From Isoetes taiwanensis (taxonomy: Eukaryota; Streptophyta; Lycopodiopsida; Isoetales; Isoetaceae): a stretch of 64,000 nt of DNA. Numbering within the stretch: position 1 is the first letter of the stretch; every line of letters begins with the position of its first letter. The translations under genes and the position numbers were made by a program. The stretch spans positions 11,173,077 through 11,237,076 of the forward strand of contig JAJEKV010000039.1 in NCBI GenBank assembly GCA_021234155.1, in the 5' to 3' direction. This document shows, piece by piece, positions 22,400-33,195 of the stretch. The notes under the pieces are model-generated. The model worked only from the letters and a program-made list of their open reading frames with translations, was not told where the DNA came from and did not search any database.

Positions 22400-25300
22400 G
22401 ATTGGATTTGATATATGATTCTTCCAACCGTTTAATATAATAGGGATGGATTGTATGGCTTGCTTAGTATGGACATGAAATCTGCCACCCATGGCCATAT
22501 AAAGGTTGCATCATGGTTAGCAGTGTAAGTTCATTAGACAGCCTTTGCATTGTATGTAATAAAATGATTGTGACATATTTCTGTTAACATGAAAATGATA
22601 GAATTTATAAATTTATCTTTCGTGTTGTCAAAGTTGTGATTTTATGTATCGCATTGAGCGTTCAAGATTCTTTTTTTTCCATACAGGGAGTTTTTTCATG
22701 GAGGGATTTCTTCTTTTGGCGATCTAAAAATTCTTTTTAACCAGACGAAGGATACTGAGAGAATGTCTAGAAGCTACGCTATCATATTTTAGCATTATAA
22801 GCCATTACCCCAGGAGCTTATATGTTTATTGGGCAAGCCAGTTACAAGTTATGCATAAATCGATCTTCAATAGAGGTATGTTTCACATTTGTGTTGTCAA
22901 AGTCTCATTTTCTTTCATACTTCCTGCCTCAATCCTTAACCAGTCTTTTGGCATCTGCCTTATTGCTATTGCCACTTGACACAATGCCTATTTTTTTGCT
23001 GATGTTTCTGATAGTATAGTTTCTTTGTAGGACTAAGGGAAAAAAAAGTTGTGTTCATGATTCTTCAAAATTTGGTACGTATTTTGAGCAACAATGCTTT
23101 TGTATTTTCTTGAGCTTTAGGTTCTGTATGCCATGGTTACACTGTTTAGATCTCCTTCTAAAATGCTTGGATCATGTTCATGGTCTTCAATTTGTTAGTT
23201 TCTTATTTTAATATCTACAAGTCTTACGCCATATTTTATGGTTTCGGTTGCGCTTCACTGCTACTAAAAATCTGACTTGATGATTTTGAGACCACTTGCA
23301 AGGACAAGTCTGTGACTTTTTTTTGTGCATGTCTGCTTAATCATTCAGATGTAGATAACACATGTTTCAAAGTGTTAAGGCCTAAGATCAATTTCATGTT
23401 AGCTCTCTTAGTGATCGAATCCCATCGAATCATGCATGCAAGAAACAAATGAACTATGGTGGAAAGGTTGGTGATAGCCAATTTTGGAATAGAGTTGTTT
23501 ATAGTGCTATGGGGATAATTTAGAGTAGAAAGGGAAGCCAGTTGTAGTGCTATGGGCACATTTTAGAGTGGAAAAAGTAGCCATCTAGAGTAGTTCATTC
23601 TTTGCTTTAACCATGAATACTGATTTTGGTCTTCTGTTTTATATAGCATTTTTATTCTACTGTTGTTTCCTAGATGGATGTAGCTTACAACATTTGTCCA
23701 GTCAGGTTCTGTGTTCTTAGGGAGTCAATGCATAATGTTTGTGCTACATTGTTTCTTTATGCAGTTAGTTTATTTTAGCTTTGTCTGTTTAGTTGAAACT
23801 AAAGCCTGCAAAAAGAGCATTGGAAGCATGAAAAGCATCTATTGAATGGTCTGCATGCTTCATCTTTACTATTGAAGGATGGACTTAATTTACAGTGCAA
23901 TAGAGAAGCATTGTGGCTTGATTGTTGGTCTGGCTCTGCACACGTCCTCTCACACACGTCCTCTCACAGACAATTCAACATCCTTCCTTTTTCTATTCAG
24001 GATTGATGGGGAAATACAATATAGAAAAGGATGAAGGACGTATGATATTCCCATGGTGTTATGAGATGACAATCTTATAGCTTAATGACAATATCTTGAT
24101 CTTCTCAGTAATTTGGCCGTCTATAATAAACTAGTTTCTATGGTAGCAAATAACTCTATTCTTGCAGTTTTAGTGGTGCGATCACCTCAAAATTGGTTAA
24201 CTGCTCTGCCTAGAGATTGGATCTCAAATCTACTGTATTAATAGGAAAAATTCTGGTCTAGCTAGACAAATGTTATCCTTTTTGGTTCTTTCGTGCTTCG
24301 GCAGCTACAGTTCATGCAGGGTTTTTTAACAACTCAGTCTTTAGAGTTGTGCATCAACTCAGTTGTTTAGACATTTTATAATTTTTTAGGGTGTAATGCT
24401 TTGAGATGAGTATGCAAGTGATTTAAGAAATTTTGATTTGCTCATCATGCTAAGGTCGTTTTCTGTTATTCAACAAATGGATATGAATTGCTTTAAACCA
24501 TTGGATATTTACATACATTCTTGCTTTTCCAGATAGTACACACGCAGTATGTAGGTGCTCCAGTTATGTGGATTCTTCCAGAATCTTCAGAGCCACCTCA
24601 CTGATCTTGCAAACAACTATGTGCCTACAAATGTGGAGGTCCATTAATATGCATCAAGGATTATCTTAATCAAGGTGAATCTGTACTCCTGAAACATGTT
24701 ATTCAATGATTTGTTGTGTTTAGAGAGTGTAATCTTAGAATATTTGTCGCACATAAATCATCCGTGTTGACACCTGAGGATTGTATTCTTCAGCCATATG
24801 TTTCCCTGTTTAATAGCGTCTAAGAATTACACTAAGCATGCTAGCTAAAAGGCATACAGATCCATGCATTTCTCCCTTGATCCATGGCTTTCTCCCTTTT
24901 AAATGGAAAGTTCTTTACGATGTAGATTATACATTATAAAGACGCAGACACGAAAGTTGAGAAGGAACTTAAAAATCTATGGGGAAGGAAGATTTTCTTA
25001 CCAGATCGCTTGAATGGGAAGGGTTGGACATAAATGATTTGGAAGGTTGGGGTCTAAATTCTTTGCTCACGGATCCCTGCATGTAATATAATATGCTTCA
25101 TTGGAAAAAAAGAAAAAGACGAAAAAAGAAATAATTTTGTATAATTGATCCCAGACCCTACTGTATTCCCAGAGCATGCAAATTGTCTGCATCAGTATTT
25201 CTGAACATAAATGGTTACTCTATAGATTAAAGATTGCATCATATTAAAGATTGCCTATTGTCCAGCCTATATCAGAATATATTGCATGGGAACAAAATTT

Positions 25301-25420
25301 ATGAATTTATCTTTATTTTTATTAACGTGTTTGCCAGAGATCTTCTCTTTTACAAAAACGCAATTAGCATACATTCAAACTGATAATCTCTGGTCTTCTT
25401 ATTGAATGGATGAAAATTGC
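22400..25420. other. Long AT-rich stretch, no gene supported
   Basis: Splice-site-like motifs are scattered but no frame shows a known domain. It could be intronic sequence of a transcript that spans 21.2-26.1 kb. This is a guess. Confidence 0.4.
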
Positions 25421-25424
25421 CTGC

Positions 25425-25665
25425 ATGTGCACCTTTGCAGATTTCTCCATTATGTTCCCTTTCAAACGGACATTAAGCTTTCTTTGTTTCAATTCATGTT
25501 TTCAGTGGGCATTGTTTGAATTCATGTTTTTAGTGGTGCCCATATTGACGAGTTTCTGAAGATCCTACATGTGTCTTTTGCAGATTTCTCCAGCGTGTTC
25601 CCTTTCAAACCTGAACCTTAGGCTTTCTTTGCTTCAATTCACATTCTTAATGGTGCCCAATTGAG
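25425..25665 (+). repeat. Diverged tandem repeat
   Basis: TTTGCAGATTTCTCC, a GTTCCCTTTCAAAC block and GCTTTCTTTG(T/C)TTCAATTCA occur in order at about 25434-25498 and 25578-25645. A GAATTCATGTTTTTAGTGG variant lies between them. Confidence 0.6.
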
Positions 25666-26326
25666 TTTGTGAAGACAAATCTCTAGATGATAATGGTAGT
25701 TACACATTTTAACTTAAGGCCTGCAATTCCAAAATCAATTAAAATCTATTTTGCTGTGTGAAAACAGGAAGTTTGTTCTCAGGCATAATAATCAAAAGTT
25801 GTTTGCATAGCATGTTGTTAGGAAGGCAATTGTTTTGTGTTGTCCTTTGTAAGACGAATTGTCCTTTGTAACAAGGGCTACTGCAATGCATATTGCCATG
25901 AAAAGACTAAAGAACATAGTACTCCATTTTAAACTTTACTTTTAAGTATCTCTCCTACATGCTTTGTTTATGTCATAATTTAGGTATGCTTTGTGCTACC
26001 TACATTTCTTGATGTTTGTGGAAACATGACATATTGAACTTCAGCAAATTCTACACTCAAATGGTGCATACAGGTGCATCTGGTTTTAGAACAAATATTA
26101 CTTTTTGAAGTCAATAATCACATTGTACCATTAATGCACCTGATTGAAACAGTTCCGTCAGCTTGGATATTAGCCATTGTGCACTGGCACATGTCAAGAG
26201 AGTAATATTTTCTGTTTCCATGACCAACATCTCGAAAATCTCCTGTTCTTGGAAAAGAATCTCCAGGTCTATAAAATAAAATTGTCTTGACACAATTTGT
26301 TGTATAGAAGGTTTCTTCTACGCCAT

Positions 26327-26370
26327 CATAATAGAATAGAATAGAATATGATTTTATCGTCCACGGAGAC
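26327..26370 (-). repeat. (AATAG)n with LINE-tail-like box
   Basis: AATAGAATAG units are followed by TTTTATCGTCCACGGAGAC. TCCACGGAGAC is identical to the sequence next to the 3' tail of the LINE at 33.1 kb. Confidence 0.55.
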
Positions 26371-26498
26371 CAACAATGCATAACAATGTTGACGTAAATT
26401 TTTGAGCATATTGTCATTCACTTAGCAAATAGTGTGTTCATGATATATGTCAATAATGTTTATGTGATAAAACAACTAAGCTTATTGTCATGCAGAAG

Positions 26499-26562
26499 TG
26501 ATGGCTGGTCCTGTGATGAAACGACTATATAGACATTGATGGCTGGTCCTGTGATGAAACGA
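26499..26562 (+). repeat. Two-copy 25-bp direct repeat
   Basis: TGATGGCTGGTCCTGTGATG and following bases occur at 26499-26524 and again at 26538-26562, immediately left of module A copy 1. Confidence 0.85.
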
Positions 26563-26902
26563 GGGCAACGAGAGCTGTTGGATAGGCATATTCACCCCTT
26601 ATTCTTTAATCTACACCGCACACAAAATTCCTCGTTTGTGGGGTATGGATGTATAGAAATTGTGATACTGTATAACAAAATTTGCATAATACTATAAGAT
26701 TTCAAGTAATATACTATATGGTGTTGATTTTGTACATGCAAAACATAATTATAAGGGCTCTCGCTGCCCTACGTCACCCCCCGTGTGAATATGCACCTAA
26801 ACAAAAGGGGGTTTAAGGGGGAATTTAATTTTAATGCGTGTAATGTAATGGTTTGTGTTATAGGTTAAAAATTTTTTTTGCCCCTTCGGGGCAATAAAAA
26901 TT

Positions 26903-27037
26903 GCCTAAGACAGAATGTTGTGCACATCGCTATAGGTTCTTGTGCCTAAGACAGAATGTTGTGCACATCGCTATAGGTTCGTGTGCCTAAGACAGAATGT
27001 TGTGCACATCGCTATAGGTTCTTGTGCCTAAGACAGT
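26903..27037 (+). repeat. 41-bp minisatellite, 3.3 copies
   Basis: The unit starts GCCTAAGACAGAATGTTGTG and begins at 26903, 26944, 26985 and 27026. The copies are almost identical. The array starts 9 bp after the module A hairpin. Confidence 0.95.
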
Positions 27038-27230
27038 GTGTTCCTACAGACTATATCTCTAAAAGAGTGGTTTCCAACTAAAGAAGAGCAAACAAATCCT
27101 GTGAAACCTAAATATTTCAGTCTAAATATTTTGAAAGGGAATAAAAACATGCCTCAACCATACGCACAACTAATACAAGGCTTGCATTAAGAAGTCAAAT
27201 TTTGAAAAGGATATAGACCAAGCTAACAGA

Positions 27231-27366
27231 TAATCCACATAATAAATATGTAGGAAAATCTTAGTTGAAGAAACATGTCCAGAAATAGGCATGCATACTA
27301 ATCCACATAATAAATATGTAGGAAAATCTTAGTTGAAGAAACATGTCCAGAAATAGGCATGCATAC
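27231..27366 (+). repeat. 68-bp perfect tandem duplication
   Basis: TAATCCACATAATAAATATG through GGCATGCATAC occurs at 27231-27298 and 27299-27366 with no difference noted. Confidence 0.95.
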
Positions 27367-27623
27367 AAATTGCAGGCTAAATTCTCAGAACATATCCAAA
27401 TGAAATGGATTGTAATGGATACAGATCAAAAACCTTCATGGCAGAAGATGTGCCCAGAACAGTTGAAACCAAATAGTCCATGGCAAAGAATAGATGCACC
27501 AACTGAAATGGCCAAAAAAGATAAGACCAAGGAAGCCTCTGATTCATAAGTGAAACCAATCTGCAGCTATTAGGTCTTCTTTTCTCTGCCCATTCTGTCC
27601 TCCAAAACTCAGAATCTGTTTCC

Positions 27624-27797
27624 CTACACAACATGCTCTGCCAATGCCAGGACCTTAACCAGTTTTTGTTAGCGTAGCTCGGCTGCAACAGGACCAAACA
27701 TACGAGTTTTGATTGGTTCGCCCTGCTTCTTTATTAGCACAATTGCATTCTCCTCGAACTTAATTTGAATGCCATCGCTTCTGGGCCGGACTTCTTG
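27624..27797 (-). pseudogene. Mitochondrial-type ribosomal protein L14, last exon, with in-frame stop
   Basis: The minus strand from 27797 to 27624 encodes the C terminus of a bacterial-type L14 protein, a core 60S-like subunit protein that binds 23S rRNA near the factor-binding side. It contains [17 protein letters not shown] and [21 protein letters not shown] codon at 27671-27669 follows ELR, and the same frame then continues QKLVKVLALAEHVV to a natural stop at 27626-27624. An acceptor-like TTTATATTGCAAG precedes the segment. The sequence resembles plant nuclear genes for organellar L14 (HUELLENLOS type). Only this exon is present and it is interrupted, so I call it a pseudogene fragment. 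Confidence 0.7.
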
Positions 27798-27830
27798 CTT
27801 GCAATATAAACCAAAATCCAAAACAAGATT

Positions 27831-28188
27831 TAAAAAACTATGAGCAGGTTCCTAATAAAAAGACTACTCTGTAAACCACTTCTATTAATGTGAAGATGAA
27901 CTCGCCTGCCCTCTGATAAAGCCTTGGCCTGGCCACAGCTTCTCAATAAATAAGAATAACCAGAGGCATCATTGTAAAATCCTTGTTCATCTAGAAAATC
28001 CACTGCCTCTTCTGTCTAGCCCTTGCATCATCGAAATTAGCTACCATGGATTGTATCTGAGGTTCTAGCTCTTCTGAAAGGAAGCCTCTGTATGAGCTTG
28101 CATGCAAACATTTGCCTAGCGACAACGAGTAGAATAAAGCCCAAAGAAACAACGGCTCCATAGATGGCGAACCAAATGAGATATACAT
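27831..28188 (-). pseudogene. Pentatricopeptide repeat (PPR) protein fragment
   Basis: On the minus strand, 28012-27831 encodes AVDFLDEQGFYNDASGYSYL and then LLRSCGQAKALSEGRRVHLH. This is the typical start of the repeat region of plant PLS-class PPR proteins, which bind organelle RNA. It ends soon after at a stop ([10 protein letters not shown]). An upstream frame from 28188 to about 28015 (starting MYISFGSPSMEPLF) could be the N terminus but is offset by one base from the repeat frame. The rest of the PPR tract is missing. It lies just upstream of the L14 exon on the same strand. Confidence 0.65.
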
Positions 28189-28238
28189 GAGAAAATGGTA
28201 TGATCTCTGATCTGCAATCAGACTGGAGGTTATGATGT

Positions 28239-28571
28239 TCAGACAGATTTTCCTACAGCCACCATATCCGTAAAACCTGGGTTATCATCATCACCGAAGA
28301 AGGCCTCAGAATCAAAAATCTTCTCCCACAAATCCGTTCTTGTATCAAGCAGATAAATCATCGAGTGGTCCTCTACTAGCAGAAAAAAAGATCCGTCTTC
28401 TCTGGCGATAATTCTGTAGATAATACAAATCAGCCTTTCCGTCTTATATGAGACGAGCAATAAGGGCATATCTAACCATTCATTCAATACCGGATTGCAT
28501 AGTGCTAAAGATTCAACACCGGATTGCATAGTGCTAAAGATAAGAAACCAGGCGCCACCTTCACGAAGCAA
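28239..28571 (-). pseudogene. Possible F-box-associated domain fragment
   Basis: The minus-strand frame reads GGAWFLIFSTMQSGVESLAL, then CNPVLNEWLDMPLLL, and later LVEDHSMIYLLDTRTDLWEK. The CNP..NEW..MP..L pattern is typical of the beta-propeller or associated domain downstream of plant F-boxes. No F-box is present and no start codon context was found. A 29-bp tandem duplication (CCGGATTGCATAGTGCTAAA at about 28490 and 28519) lies at its 5' end. The assignment rests on weak motif similarity. Confidence 0.4.
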
Positions 28572-29387
28572 ACCAAACCATGCTCAGAAGAAAAAAAAGG
28601 GGCAGAAGAAGAAAAAGGACTGTAAACAGAATAGAGCACATCCTTCGGCTCTGCTTCTTCAGCTCAGCTCTGCTCTGCTTCTTCCGCTATGCATCCGGCT
28701 ACACAAGTCAGAGAAAAGCCTTCTTGGGTCGCAAAGTTCCTTGGCCTTCTCGGTTCGTGCTTTAGTAGAGAAATTTGGTACAAAACCATAGAACCCTAAA
28801 ATGCATTTGGTCGAGCCATGCATTCATATGTGAACCATTGGAAGTTGGCACTAAAATCAAGGCCGGCGTATGCGCACTCTAGATGTACCGATTAGTACGT
28901 CTCATAGAATACCGTCATCAAATCATATAAAAACCTTAAGGAAAAATGTATAAAAATACAAAAGAAACCCCCTGTTATTTTGCTACATATTAGAAATTGA
29001 TGGATGACGGCTCCTCTCCTCTTACTCCAATTGCTGTGACAAAACCAACTTGCATAGTTTTCATTGTTTTCATTCTATGTAGATAAAAGGACATGATACA
29101 ACATAATTATTTGTCTATTTGTTTTAGTGTGTATTTGATAACTCTTTATGGCAACATCAATCGAATAAATAATTTTTAATGAAGAACTATATGCGATTAT
29201 ACCATATCAGTCAGAGGACAACACTGGGCCTTTGCCACACTTGGATCATTAGAGTCAAAAGGTCAAATGGGCAATTATAGTGGAGATGTGATGTTTTGGG
29301 TAGTCTCATCAAATGGGCAATTTAAAGGTGTGAAATTCGATGCGAATTACTTAATTTGTGGCAATGATCCATATTTTATCCTTTGTG

Positions 29388-29739
29388 TGTTTGGATTCTT
29401 GGCATACACCCTGCAGCAGTAGTCCATGACTGCCGGATGCTACAAAGCTGCCATGCTCATGATCACAAAACAAGAACAAGACAAGGAAATATGTACAAAG
29501 AATGAAGGGGAACGTGGCCAAATGAGGCTCTCCAAATATGAGATAAACCTGAGTACAAATGAAGAGGCTCCGGTCTAATATAGTGTAGACCGCAAATCTG
29601 AGCCGTACATCTAACTAAATCTAATCCCTACACTTATGTTAACCTAATCATGTCAAGTGTCAGTCTGCCACCACTGACACCTAACATGTGCATGCACCTG
29701 ACATGTGCATGCACAATGTTAACCACTAGGTGGTTAACA
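29388..29739 (-). repeat. 3' LTR of the 2.67-kb element
   Basis: 352 bp. It differs from the right copy mainly by a short insertion near 29417 (GTAGTCCATGACT region) and a few substitutions. On the plus strand it ends in a palindrome with 10-bp arms TGTTAACCAC and GTGGTTAACA around TAG. Confidence 0.93.
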
Positions 29740-30099
29740 CTGCCTCCCCCTAAAAGTTTTTAGCACGAAAACATGTACAGACTTTCATAAGACAAGTCTG
29801 ACATTTACAACATGGTGCCAAAAATTAGGGGTAAAAATAATGGTAATGGTTGGGTTGTGTCGCCGCAAAAGATCGTCATGAATGCGTTGAGGACGAATAA
29901 GATCCGATGGAATGTCGATGGAGAACATGGATCATAGGAACATGGGCCAAAAACATAAAGACCATCCCCTTATATTATGGGTAAGTCCATTGGAACAAAT
30001 ATTGCCCAAAAGTTCACGAAAAAAGCTTAAAAACAATGATTATAGGGAGCCTTCAAAACGTAAGCACCTGAAAAGTATCCCCCGTGATCGACCATAGGA

Positions 30100-30290
30100 G
30101 AGCGTGGCTATGCGTCACAATATTTGTGCAAAGCGTGGATATTGAGCAAAAAGCGTGGGTGGAGCGTGGACTTGGCGTGGGCGGAGCGTGGCGTTTTGAA
30201 TAGCGTGGGCCGTGGAAAGAAGCGTGAGCCGTGACGCTGATAACAGCTGGTGTGGGCCTGGCGTGACGCGCCCGTGAGCGTGACCATAAA
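30100..30290 (-). repeat. GCGTGG motif cluster inside the 2.67-kb element
   Basis: GCGTGG occurs seven times at about 30102-30208, and GCGTGA several more times to 30282. The local GC content is much higher than around it. On the element's own strand the motif is CCACGC. Confidence 0.8.
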
Positions 30291-31058
30291 AATAGTTGAA
30301 AGTCTTGGCGTATCTCAGCCATTGATCCTTGTGCGGCTGCATCATGGCCATCGAACCAGGAAACCCTAAAATGTGTTTGCTCTATTCCAGAGAGGCAGCT
30401 GTGTGCGGCGGCCTGAGTTTAGGAAGTTGCTAAAGACCACACAAGCCCTGATATAGTGCCGAAATTTAAGCTGGAATGGATTTGAGCAGAGAATAGTTAC
30501 TATATTTGCATGTTGCTGCAGGATGGACGACCGGATGTGCAAGCAAATGCGGTTTGGAATGAAGAAATGGCAATGGGAAGGATGATTGGATGTTTTTCCT
30601 GCAGATTGCGATCGTATCTGGGCTTCAGGGCACAAATCTGATGGCTAGGCTTTGAACTGTGCTTGCTGACAGATGATGCAGACCAAAGGGCGGATAAGGC
30701 AAGGGTAACTCCGACTGCTTCTTGTAATATGCAAATATTTGGCTGGGAAAATGTCGAAATAGAGATATATCTGAATGTCTGTGCTTGACTCTGCTCCTAC
30801 GGCTGTGAAATTGTTCATGAAAATTGCTGACCTCTTCTTATTTGCAGATGCCTCAAAGCCATAGATGACATATGGAGGAACAGGTAAAGTTTGTTCTGAA
30901 AAGATGTGTGTGCTCCACTCACAGCTGGAAATTTGATATACTAATGGTGCTTGTATGCAGAGGAGGGAGACTGGAGAGTTTGAATAAATCCGTCCGAATG
31001 CTATGTGTGCAGATGTGCTTACTGGAATATTGCTCTGCAGCCTGTATGGTTAGATGAA

Positions 31059-31204
31059 TGGGGGCTAGCCACAGTGCTGGCCCTCTTGAAAAATTCAATA
31101 AGAATTACAGCTTGATACGATACTGAAGAGATGCAGGTGCCTTGAGAATTCTTGCTTCAGAACCACGAAAGTTGGGGGCTAGCCACAGTGCTGGCCCTCT
31201 TGAA
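31059..31204. repeat. 32-bp direct repeat inside the 2.67-kb element
   Basis: TGGGGGCTAGCCACAGTGCT and following bases to TTGAAA occur at 31059-31090 and 31173-31204. Each copy holds a GGCTAGCC palindrome. Confidence 0.9.
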
Positions 31205-31697
31205 ATAAGCGGAACAAGAAAGCTTCTGAAGTACTGCCTTTGCCTTGGAAACGAAATATTTTTTGTTGTGCCGAAGCACGATTTTTGAGAAAACTGAGAT
31301 AAAAAAACAGAGGATAATGGAAAAATCATGATATTTTGACAATTTTTCAGCAAATAAAAGAGAAAAGAGGATCAAACTCTTGATTTTTCTGAAGATCTTG
31401 CAGAGAGGAGTGCTGTCACCACTCCAGAAATCCTGAAACTGCAAACTGTGCTTGCTGCACTTGAAAAAACAGAGTCTTGAGAACAGATTTACGAAATTAA
31501 ATTTGATCAGCTGGCAGAATCATCAGCTGTGTGGAAAACAAACGCCTCCAAGCGGATACACAAATCGACTTGGTTGGGTAAACTAAGGAAACCTAACAGG
31601 GGAAGAATAGTATACAAGAAGTCGTCAAAACGGGGAAAAATTGGAGCAGCAAGACAACAGCAAACAGCAAGGGAGAAGAAAGTGATCACGAGCGAAC

Positions 31698-31715
31698 CCG
31701 GCATAACGGCGCCAA
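31698..31715 (-). other. Primer binding site (tRNA-Asp-like)
   Basis: The minus strand reads TGGCGCCGTTATGCCGGG directly after the LTR. This resembles the TGGCGCCGTTGCCGGGGA site used by many plant LTR elements, with one or two changes. Confidence 0.75.
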
Positions 31716-32058
31716 TGTTTGGATTCTTGGCATACACCCTGCAGCAACATGCCGGATGCTACAAAGCTGCCATGCTCATGATCACAAAACAAGAACAAGA
31801 CAAGGAAATATGTACAAAGAATGAAGGGGAACGTGGCCAAATGAGGCTCTCCAAATATGAGATAAACCTGAGTACAAATGAAGAGGCTCCGGTCTAATAT
31901 AGTGTAGACCGCAAATCTGAGCCGTACATCTAACTAAATCTAATCCCTACACTTATGTTAACCTAATCATGCCAAGTGTCAGTCTGCCACCACTGACACC
32001 TAACATGTGCATGCACCTGACATGTGCATGCACAATGTTAACCACTAGGTGGTTAACA
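31716..32058 (-). repeat. 5' LTR of the 2.67-kb element
   Basis: 343 bp, nearly identical to 29388-29739. On the minus strand it starts TGTTAACCACC and ends AATCCAAACA. Confidence 0.93.
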
Positions 32059-32228
32059 TTGTGCACATCATCTTTATCTTTAGTCATTAAGCATATTTGA
32101 TCACTTAATTAGTACTATTTACCTGGCACAACTACTACACCTTCACAACTCCAGGTACCCAAGGAGGAAGATAAATATGCTTGGTTGTATTGTGCATAAA
32201 CAAATGTGGCCAACTCCAATGTAATCAC

Positions 32229-32262
32229 ATCCATCTATCCATCCATCCATCCATCCATCCAT
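32229..32262. repeat. (ATCC)n microsatellite
   Basis: About eight ATCC/ATCT units. A TTGGTTGTATTGTGCATAAA block lies on both sides (about 32183 and 32270). Confidence 0.9.
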
Positions 32263-32863
32263 GCTCTTTTGGTTGTATTGTGCATAAACAAATGATCCAT
32301 CCATCCATCACTCACTAGCGGGAAATGCTATTTTAATGTTAAAGTTGTTCAATGGCCAAGATTGGATATAGATGATTGTGAACTAAGGGCTCTTATCAAA
32401 AACCCTATTGATCATGAATTGCATAAGATCATGACGCTATTTCTGGAGAATGATCAATGCCTATTCACTAATCCAATTACCACAATCTTGGCAAGGCTAT
32501 TCTTGATGATTCTGCATTCTTGGAGTTCCAAATTTTTCCATTGTGGGTATATTCTCGCATTTCAACATTGGCCAGTCCAAAATTATATATATAAATGCAT
32601 AAATTATAAGCATGTGTTGAGGGGAACAAAACCAGGTCCAGTGTTCGGTATTTACTAGCACATAGGTCATATTCAAAAAATCACATGCTCTCGAATTTTA
32701 ACAATGTTAGGTTATGACCTATTTATATGTGGTCCAGCATAACATAATCAAGTTTAAATCCAGAATACCACATACACAAAATCTATATATTGAATTCGAT
32801 GTCAATGAATCATTGCCAACTCATGCCAACAATGAAACAACCACCTCTTCAAATTGTTACTAA

Positions 32864-32891
32864 GCCCGGCAACGCCGGGCACCATAACTAG
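32864..32891 (+). mobile_element. Helitron 3' terminus
   Basis: A perfect 7-bp stem GCCCGGC-AAC-GCCGGGC (32864-32880) is followed 7 bases later by CTAG and then T. A GC-rich hairpin shortly before CTRR, with T as the next host base, is the signature of a plant Helitron end. The matching 5' TC end was not found. The 2.67-kb LTR element may have been inserted into the same Helitron. Confidence 0.75.
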
Positions 32892-33195
32892 TATTAGTTG
32901 AACTTTGATTTTGAGCATGCATGTGCTACATAACTTTGTTGTTCGAGAAATGCATTGCCCAAGATTTGCATGAGTATAAATAACAATTGTGATGTTAACA
33001 ACAGCAATTAATGCAATTCACATCATGTTTATTTTTGTTGTTAAATTTGTCTTAAAGGAGATGTATTAAATGAATTAAACAAATGATTCATGAGCAAACA
33101 CAAAATTATAAAGAATAGAAATAGAATAGATTTTTCAGCGTCCACGGAGACGGATTGGCCTATGGGACCCAAACAAAAAGAGAGTAGGAAGCGTA

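Larger units (their letters stand above)
26577..28991 (+). mobile_element. A-X bipartite repeat unit 1 with captured gene fragments
   Basis: Module A (26577-26894) and module X (28872-28991) flank 2.0 kb of cargo. Module A starts GTTGGATAGGCATATTCACC, contains the conserved core GGGCTCTCGCTGCCCTACGT and ends in a TTGCCCC/GGGGCAA hairpin at 26878-26894. Module X starts GCGCACTCTAGATGTAC and ends near CCCCCTGTTATTTTGCT. The cargo holds minus-strand fragments of an L14 gene, a PPR gene and a possible F-box gene. The same A-X pair recurs at 39.3 and 41.4 kb with other cargo. The transposon type is not known. Confidence 0.5.
29388..32058 (-). mobile_element. Non-autonomous LTR retrotransposon (2.67 kb)
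   Basis: Two near-identical LTRs (29388-29739 and 31716-32058) flank about 2 kb without any gag or pol domain. A 5-bp target duplication TTGTG lies at 29383-29387 and 32059-32063. Orientation is minus. A primer binding site TGGCGCCGTTATGCCGGG follows the right LTR, and a polypurine tract (GGGGGAGGCAG on the minus strand) precedes the left LTR. LTR ends are TG...CA on the minus strand. It must depend on proteins from another element. The size and lack of coding sequence fit a small LARD-like element. Confidence 0.93.

Noticed and set aside
26585-26806. Module A as a small TIR transposon (GGCATATTCAC inverted motif)
   Set aside because: The inverted motif is inside the conserved block, similarity continues past it in all three copies, and no target duplication is visible.
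26577-26894. Module A as a Helitron 3' end because of its terminal hairpin
   Set aside because: The bases after the hairpin are AATAA, TAAAA and TTAGG in the three copies, so there is no consistent CTRR terminus.
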